Assembly (NCBI GenBank): GCA_023416745.1
Contig: JAEZHF010000011.1
Location: forward strand, 1-5,855
DNA from: Bacillota bacterium
GTDB lineage: Bacteria; Bacillota; Clostridia; Christensenellales; SZUA-584
Direction: 5' to 3'
Length of the DNA: 5,855 nucleotides
Part shown: positions 1 to 3,771 of the stretch, piece after piece
Layout: every line of letters begins with the position of its first letter
Position numbering within the stretch: position 1 is the first letter of the stretch
Position numbers and translations under genes: made by a program
The notes under the pieces: model-generated
Databases searched by the model: none
Seen by the model: the letters and a program-made list of their open reading frames with translations, nothing else
Told to the model about the DNA's origin: nothing

Positions 1-54
1 TGCCAAGAGCTTCTTCCTTTGTTCCCTACGTTCCGGTGTAATCTTTCGTGCCAT
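1..54 (-). CDS. IS256-family-like transposase, N-terminal 18 codons only
   Basis: From the ATG at 54-52 the minus strand reads MARKITPERREQRKKLLA and stays open to the window edge, so the gene is cut by the window, not necessarily broken. A GGAGG Shine-Dalgarno (complement of 62-66) sits 7 nt before the ATG, which fixes the start. The short basic leader followed by the start of a Leu-containing helix resembles the beginning of IS256/mutator-type DDE transposases, which cut and paste or copy the element through its terminal repeats. The catalytic DDE residues lie far downstream and are not visible. The gene is transcribed leftward, in the same direction as the infB-ribF operon to its right. 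With only 18 residues, the call rests largely on the adjoining IS end; another transposase family is possible. Confidence 0.65.
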   Translation of the reverse strand, partial: MARKITPERREQRKKLLA

Positions 55-103
55 GAAAAAACCTCCGTTTAGGTGCTTCCTTCTTACACCTTATCGGAGG
101 TTT
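55..103 (-). promoter_or_regulatory. Stem-loop sequestering the transposase ribosome binding site, followed by a U run
   Basis: AAACCTCCG at 59-67 and CGGAGGTTT at 95-103 form a perfect 9-bp inverted repeat. Inside it, after a 3x3 internal loop, AGGTG (71-75) pairs with CACCT (87-91), leaving an 11-nt loop. In minus-strand RNA the 3' arm contains the GGAGG that serves the transposase ATG at 54, so folding would hide it. The 3' arm ends in six consecutive U residues (61-56), three inside the stem and three after it, giving a terminator-like appearance. IS10 and IS50 are known to use RNA structure to block translation from transcripts that enter from outside the element, and the same role is inferred here. 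A transcript starting inside the element downstream of position 95 would lack the 5' arm and keep the site free. Confidence 0.6.
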
Positions 104-125
104 ACACAAAATTCAGGACAGTCTC
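101..125 (-). repeat. Putative terminal inverted repeat of the insertion sequence
   Basis: On the minus strand the outer end begins GAGACTGTCC at 125 and runs to TTGTGTAAA at about 101. The pattern resembles known IS256-family ends. The exact outer boundary (125 or 126) cannot be fixed because the partner repeat is outside the window. The inner end merges into the left arm of the leader hairpin. Confidence 0.65.
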
Positions 126-134
126 CATTAGTTT
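126..134. other. Predicted target-site copy next to the insertion sequence
   Basis: IS256-family elements usually duplicate 8 or 9 bp of target. If the element ends at 125, the flanking copy would be CATTAGTT or CATTAGTTT. This is a prediction from family behaviour; the matching copy on the other side of the element is outside the window. Confidence 0.3.
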
Positions 135-139
135 GATAC

Positions 140-143
140 GGAG
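140..143 (+). promoter_or_regulatory. Ribosome binding site for the cysteine hydrolase remnant
   Basis: GGAG lies 8 nt before the ATG at 152-154. This supports ATG 152 over the in-frame TTG at 149-151, which would be only 5 nt away. The site lies outside the insertion sequence, so the translation signal survived the insertion. Confidence 0.6.
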
Positions 144-151
144 TTGGATTG

Positions 152-687
152 ATGAAAAAAGCGTTGTTGATTATCGATGTGCAAAACGACTACTTTGAGG
201 ATGGTAAATGCGTACTGCATAATCCGATGGCTGCCCTACAGAATATTGAATACGCGCTAAATGTTTTTCGCGAAAGAAAACTTCCTGTGATTCACGTTCA
301 GCACATCAATATTTCACCGTCCGCCACATTCTTTTTGCCGAATACTCAAGGATCTATGAAAATCTGACACCACTTATAGGCGAGCTGGTAGTCATAAAGC
401 ATTTCCCAAACAGTTTTTATAGAACAAACCTGAGTGCTATATTAAAGGACAATGATATTGCCGAACTCGTGATTTGCGGCGTGATGAGTCACATGTGTAT
501 TGACACGACGGTAAGAGCATGTAAAGATTATGGCATTAAGGTGACTCTCCTGCATGATGCCTGTGCTACCAAAGACCTTGAATTCAATAAGGATTTTATC
601 CCTGCTGACATTGTACATAACACGTTTATGGCATCATTAAATGGCATGTTTGCTGATACAATCAAAGCGAAAGATTTAGTCGTGTAA
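152..687 (+). pseudogene. Isochorismatase-like cysteine hydrolase, broken by a frameshift
   Basis: The gene belongs to the isochorismatase/nicotinamidase-like cysteine hydrolase superfamily; the substrate cannot be told from sequence. The first part reads MKKALLIIDVQNDYF, with the family's nucleophile-activating Asp at residue 9, and runs in frame to FFLPNTQG, then meets a TGA at 365-367. Family similarity resumes in the -1 frame from about 352 (IYENL), through VVIKHFPNSF with the triad Lys at 397-399 and GVMSHMCIDTT with the nucleophile Cys at 496-498, to a TAA at 685-687. The break therefore lies between about 347 and 355 and fits loss of one base in a Gly codon. Repaired, the protein would be about 178 residues, normal for the family. 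The gene looks AT-richer than the operon it faces, hinting at separate origin. An insertion sequence sits just upstream. A sequencing or assembly error is the main alternative to true decay. Confidence 0.85.
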
Positions 688-717
688 CCAACTTGCTTAT
701 CCAACGCCCTGTAGGTG

Positions 718-1617
718 CTATATATTCTGTATGTCTCTCTTGATTTGTGCTTTCAGTTCATCGAGACTTTCGAATTTCTTCTCGTCTCGGATGCGCTTGT
801 TGAACGACACTGATATAGTCTTGCCGTACAAATCCTGGTTCAGAGCGAGTATATGTATCTCGATGCTCTCGCGTCCGCCTGCCGATACCGTGGGGTTCAC
901 GCCAACGTTGCAGACGCCGTTGTACGTTCTGCCATCCAGCGCAATATCCACGCCGTACACGCCGCGAAGCGGTACGATCTTTTCGGGCGGCGCCATCAGG
1001 TTGGCGGTCGGGAAGCCCAGCTTCCGGCTGCCGATGCCGCGTCCCGCGCCCACCGTGCCCGTCATCGTATAAGTATAGCCGAGCAGATCGGCCGCGCGTT
1101 CCACATTACCCGCTTCCAGACATTCACGGATACGCGTGGAACTCACCGGCTCGCCGTCGTATATCACCGGTGCAATCTCGCGTACTTCAAAGCCAAGCGT
1201 CTCTGCGTCGCATGCTAACGAACTGGTACTGCCTTTCGCGTGCTTGCCGTATGTATAGTTATAACCTGCCACAACACACACAGGCTGAAACACTTCCTTT
1301 AGCATCCGCGGAAACGCGTGATGGTTTATGGAAGCGAATCGTTTATCGAAGTGGGCAATGCAAAGATAGTCGATACCCGTTTTCTCGAAAGCGGCTTTCT
1401 TCTCCTCAAGCGTGAATAAGCGCATCGGCGGATGCGCGGCGTTGAAAAGGTCGATGGGCAGTGCGTCAAATGTGAATACCGCACTCTGGCCTGATGCTTT
1501 CTTGACTGCGTTGATCAGAGCCATATGACCGATATGGAGCCCGTCAAAAGTACCCAGCGCCAACGACAATTCTCTAAAATTGGTTTTTTGGGCTTGTGCC
1601 CAGCTGATGATCCGCAT
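718..1617 (-). CDS. ribF: Bifunctional riboflavin kinase / FMN adenylyltransferase
   Basis: This cytosolic enzyme phosphorylates riboflavin to FMN and adenylates FMN to FAD. The N-terminal adenylyltransferase half carries the nucleotidyltransferase signature GTFDGLHIGH (residues 22-31), the VVAGYNYTYG block (115-124, with Tyr where Phe is more usual) and SSTRIR (159-164). The C-terminal kinase half has GRGIGSRKLGFPTANL (192-207) with the PTAN nucleotide-binding motif, GVYGV (219-223), NVGVNPT (237-243) and the likely catalytic Glu253 in IEIHIL; the following Asp-Phe common in the family is Ala-Leu here. At 299 residues it is close to the usual 300-315. The start codon directly follows the truB stop, with a GGTGGA ribosome binding site (complement of 1625-1630) 7 nt upstream inside truB. 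It is the last operon gene visible here; its stop faces the stop of the cysteine hydrolase gene 30 nt away. No riboswitch is seen, and expression probably follows the operon. Confidence 0.95.
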   Translation of the reverse strand: MRIISWAQAQKTNFRELSLALGTFDGLHIGHMALINAVKKASGQSAVFTFDALPIDLFNAAHPPMRLFTLEEKKAAFEKTGIDYLCIAHFDKRFASINHHAFPRMLKEVFQPVCVVAGYNYTYGKHAKGSTSSLACDAETLGFEVREIAPVIYDGEPVSSTRIRECLEAGNVERAADLLGYTYTMTGTVGAGRGIGSRKLGFPTANLMAPPEKIVPLRGVYGVDIALDGRTYNGVCNVGVNPTVSAGGRESIEIHILALNQDLYGKTISVSFNKRIRDEKKFESLDELKAQIKRDIQNI

Positions 1618-2481
1618 TTATTCGTCCACCAAAAGCGTAGAAATCTTGATCACATCATCGCTGATGCTGCCGATACCCAGAAACTCCCCATCTGTGAATA
1701 CGCGGACAGTCTCCGCCGGTTCTCCATTAAAGCTTACTGCCGCACCGTTTACCAACAGGCGACGCTGATATGCAGCCAGGTCAGCTCGAGGTAACGCTGT
1801 CAAGAAAGGTTCAACTGGCAACAGCGCTTTTTTAAACGCACCTGCTTCCTGAAGCTCATCAGCTGTGTATGCATTCTCTACGTCGAGCCCCGCGCAATGA
1901 GACCGCACCAGAAACGACATGTATGCCACCTGCCCCAGCGCCTTGCCGATGTCTTCGCAAAGCGTACGTATATACGTTCCTTTTCCGCAGACAATGCGGA
2001 TACGATGTGACACCGATGATGTCTGCCCCAGATATTCCGTGTCGAATATCTCAACTTCACGAGGCTTGGGCTCCAGTTCCACACCACGACGTGCCAACTG
2101 ATAACGCTTGACGCCGTTCTGCTTAGCGGCGGAATATGCGGGTGTCAGCTGCGTAACGCATCCGGAAAACCGGCTGAGCGCTTGTGCAACCAGTGTGTCT
2201 GACGGGAGTGCGGTGTTTGACCGTTCTGTAACAAAGCCATAGCTGTCGCCGGTATCTGTGGAAGCACCAAAAGTGACCTCGGCAATGTATTCCTTTTTAC
2301 CGCCCATCAGGTATGCTGATATGCGTGTCGCTTTACCGACGCAAATAGGCAATACGCCGCATGCACCCGGGTCCAGTGTGCCTGCATGTCCGGTCTTTTC
2401 TTTCAGCAGATGTCTGAGAAACACCACCGCACCGTTGGATGACATGCCCGGTGGCTTTAAAAAATTGATGACCCCTATCAT
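1618..2481 (-). CDS. truB: tRNA pseudouridine(55) synthase TruB
   Basis: TruB isomerises U55 in the T-arm of tRNAs to pseudouridine and also acts as a tRNA-folding chaperone in the cytosol. The N-terminal KPPGMSS block (residues 9-15) precedes the catalytic motif GHAGTLDPGACGVLP (31-45), with Asp37 as the expected nucleophile. Next come KEYIAEVTFG (63-72) with the base-stacking Tyr65, GASTDTGD (72-79), PAYSAAKQNG (114-123) and CGKGTYIRTLCEDIG (165-179), which carries the conserved active-site Tyr170 and Arg172. A short C-terminal domain ends in a PUA-like beta stretch (FTDGEFLGIGSI). Its 287 residues match Gram-positive TruB proteins of about 290-305. The ATG immediately follows the stop codon of the DHH gene, and a GGAG (complement of 2491-2494) lies 9 nt upstream within that gene, so translation is probably coupled. 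Confidence 0.96.
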   Translation of the reverse strand: MIGVINFLKPPGMSSNGAVVFLRHLLKEKTGHAGTLDPGACGVLPICVGKATRISAYLMGGKKEYIAEVTFGASTDTGDSYGFVTERSNTALPSDTLVAQALSRFSGCVTQLTPAYSAAKQNGVKRYQLARRGVELEPKPREVEIFDTEYLGQTSSVSHRIRIVCGKGTYIRTLCEDIGKALGQVAYMSFLVRSHCAGLDVENAYTADELQEAGAFKKALLPVEPFLTALPRADLAAYQRRLLVNGAAVSFNGEPAETVRVFTDGEFLGIGSISDDVIKISTLLVDE

Positions 2482-3429
2482 CTATAGCAACTCCGTCAGC
2501 TTTTCGATAACGGTTTTTTGGACATCTTCCAGCTTGCCGTTCGTACAGCAGCCCGCCGCATTCACATGCCCTCCGCCACCGTATAAAGCTGCCACCGCCC
2601 CCACATCGACGCTGCCCTTGGAGCGGAAGCTGATCTTGACGCCGTTCGGCAGTTCTCTGAAGAATACTGCGATCAGCGTTTCTTCAATTTCACGCGCAAA
2701 GTCCACAATGTTTTCGCATTCCGCGCCAGTAGCGCCGAATTCCTTCATGTCACTGTCCAGCAGCGTAACACTGGTAATTCTGCCCCCATTATGTAGCTGA
2801 AGGCGCGATATCGCCCGCCCAATGAGCTGCGTGGCCAAAAGTGAGCGCCGCCGGAACAACACGTCTGCCGTTTCTCGCAGGTCAAACAGTTCCACTAATT
2901 CCGATACGTAAGCCAGACATTTGCGGCCTGTATTGGAATATGTAAAATTGCCCGTATCCGTTGACATTGCGATATACAGGAATTTCGCTATATCTTCGTC
3001 CATGTTCACGCCGCACACCCTTATCAGTTCGAATATGATCTCCCCAACCGACGAAGCTTCCACGATATAGTTAATATGTGCGAAGCCTTCGTTGGTGATA
3101 TGGTGATCGATGTTGATGGTTTCGGCCGCACGCTTGAACACCTTATGGCACTTGCCCAGTCTAGCGGTATCGGCACAATCCACCACGATGACCAGCCCAC
3201 CGGCGTTTTCACAGGCTGACGGCTCTTCCAGAATACCAATGGGAAACAGCGGCGCATAACGTCCCGGCATCTCGCCATCACAGCAAAGACGCGGTTTTTT
3301 GCCCAGTTTCTCCAGCATTCGGTAAAGCGCAAAGCCGGACCCAAGCGTATCGCCGTCCGGCTGAATGTGGGAGATCAGCACCATGCTTTCCGATCTGTCT
3401 ATTGCCTTTTTGATGTCTGCTAAATCCAT
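2482..3429 (-). CDS. nrnA: DHH/DHHA1 phosphoesterase, NrnA-type nanoRNase / pAp phosphatase
   Basis: NrnA-type enzymes degrade very short RNA oligomers to mononucleotides and dephosphorylate 3'-phosphoadenosine 5'-phosphate, using two Mn ions. All expected metal-binding motifs are present in order: HIQPDGDTLGS (residues 21-31, with His21, Asp25 and Asp27), VVDCAD (82-87, Asp84), the DHH triplet at 108-110, and STDTGNFTYSNT starting at 156 (Asp158). The C-terminal DHHA1 substrate-binding domain has GGGGHVNAAG (284-293). The 315-residue length is typical. A gene of this type between rbfA and truB is a common arrangement in Firmicutes and supports NrnA over a RecJ or c-di-AMP phosphodiesterase; no PAS/GGDEF or membrane segments are present, which argues against GdpP. 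The start is 3 nt after the rbfA stop; its ribosome binding site is weak (AAGAAAG-like), so coupling to rbfA is likely. Its exact substrate preference is inferred. Confidence 0.92.
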   Translation of the reverse strand: MDLADIKKAIDRSESMVLISHIQPDGDTLGSGFALYRMLEKLGKKPRLCCDGEMPGRYAPLFPIGILEEPSACENAGGLVIVVDCADTARLGKCHKVFKRAAETINIDHHITNEGFAHINYIVEASSVGEIIFELIRVCGVNMDEDIAKFLYIAMSTDTGNFTYSNTGRKCLAYVSELVELFDLRETADVLFRRRSLLATQLIGRAISRLQLHNGGRITSVTLLDSDMKEFGATGAECENIVDFAREIEETLIAVFFRELPNGVKISFRSKGSVDVGAVAALYGGGGHVNAAGCCTNGKLEDVQKTVIEKLTELL

Positions 3430-3432
3430 GAG

Positions 3433-3771
3433 CTAAACTTTCTTGAGCATTTCGGATATCTTGCTACTGTATTCGATGGACGTGTCCAGCAGAAACGTTA
3501 TCTGCGGCAGTCGGCGCATTCTCATACGCGTGCCAACTTCATTCTTAATGTAATGTTCCGCATGTGTCAGCGTCTCTATGGTAGACTTTTTGAGTTTATC
3601 CGAGTCGTAAACGCTGATGTACGCTTTGGCATACTTTAAGTCGCGCGACAATTCCACATGCGTAACGCTCGCCATTTCGGAAACTCTGGGGTCCTTGATC
3701 TCATTTTTGATGATTTCACTCAGTACCCGTTTGAATTCTGACGATATCACCGAAGTTCTGTCTTTCTGCAC
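3433..3771 (-). CDS. rbfA: 30S ribosome-binding factor A
   Basis: RbfA is a small KH-like protein that binds the immature 30S subunit near the 5' end of 16S rRNA and supports late maturation and cold adaptation. Recognisable blocks are the N-terminal helix RTSVISSEFKRVLSEII (residues 5-21), EIKDPRV (24-30), VELSRDLKYAKAYISVY (39-55) and RRLPQITFLLDTSIEYSSKI (86-105), all in family order. Its length of 112 residues is slightly short but normal, as Firmicutes proteins often lack a long C-terminal tail. The start is a GTG whose first G is the last base of the infB TAG stop, a one-base overlap; the family N-terminus begins at once, so no earlier start is needed. The tight junction means rbfA is probably translated by ribosomes that have just finished infB. 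Confidence 0.95.
   Translation of the reverse strand: MQKDRTSVISSEFKRVLSEIIKNEIKDPRVSEMASVTHVELSRDLKYAKAYISVYDSDKLKKSTIETLTHAEHYIKNEVGTRMRMRRLPQITFLLDTSIEYSSKISEMLKKV

Larger units (their letters stand above)
1..125 (-). mobile_element. One end of an IS256-family-like insertion sequence (partial)
   Basis: Read on the minus strand, this stretch starts at 125 with GAGACTGTCC, continues through TTTTGTGTAAA (about 111-101), then has a leader and a strong ribosome binding site before a start codon at 54-52 opening a Lys/Arg-rich protein. A terminus with an ACTGTCC-like start and an internal TTGTGTAAA block, followed about 70 bp later by a transposase start, is the usual layout at the transposase-proximal end of IS256 (mutator) family elements. 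The rest of the element lies beyond the left edge, so the second inverted repeat and the target duplication cannot be checked. The insertion point is about 27 bp before the ATG of the cysteine hydrolase gene, so that gene has probably lost its own promoter. Family assignment comes from the end sequence and the N-terminal peptide only. Confidence 0.75.

Noticed and set aside
104..151. Promoter from the insertion sequence end driving the hydrolase, or a -35 (TTGTGT) for the transposase
   Set aside because: The candidate -35 boxes match at only about three of six positions and no good -10 was found at proper spacing, so no promoter is called.
332..366. Programmed -1 frameshifting in the cysteine hydrolase (T5 run, AAAA run)
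   Set aside because: The T run gives no X-XXY-YYZ slippery site in the reading frame, and LPNTQG downstream of it is still in the original frame. The A run at 359-362 lies after family similarity has already switched frame. A simple deletion fits better.
688..717. Bidirectional terminator between the convergent stops
   Set aside because: No inverted repeat of useful length and no T tract were found on either strand in this 30-nt gap.
2258..2800. Plus-strand open frame of 180 codons spanning the truB/nrnA junction
   Set aside because: It is antisense to two clear genes and crosses their boundary, with low-complexity Ser/Pro composition and no family resemblance.
3024..3344. Minus-strand open frame inside nrnA in another frame
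   Set aside because: It overlaps the DHH motifs of nrnA, is Trp/Arg/Ser rich and has no motif; it is a frame shadow.
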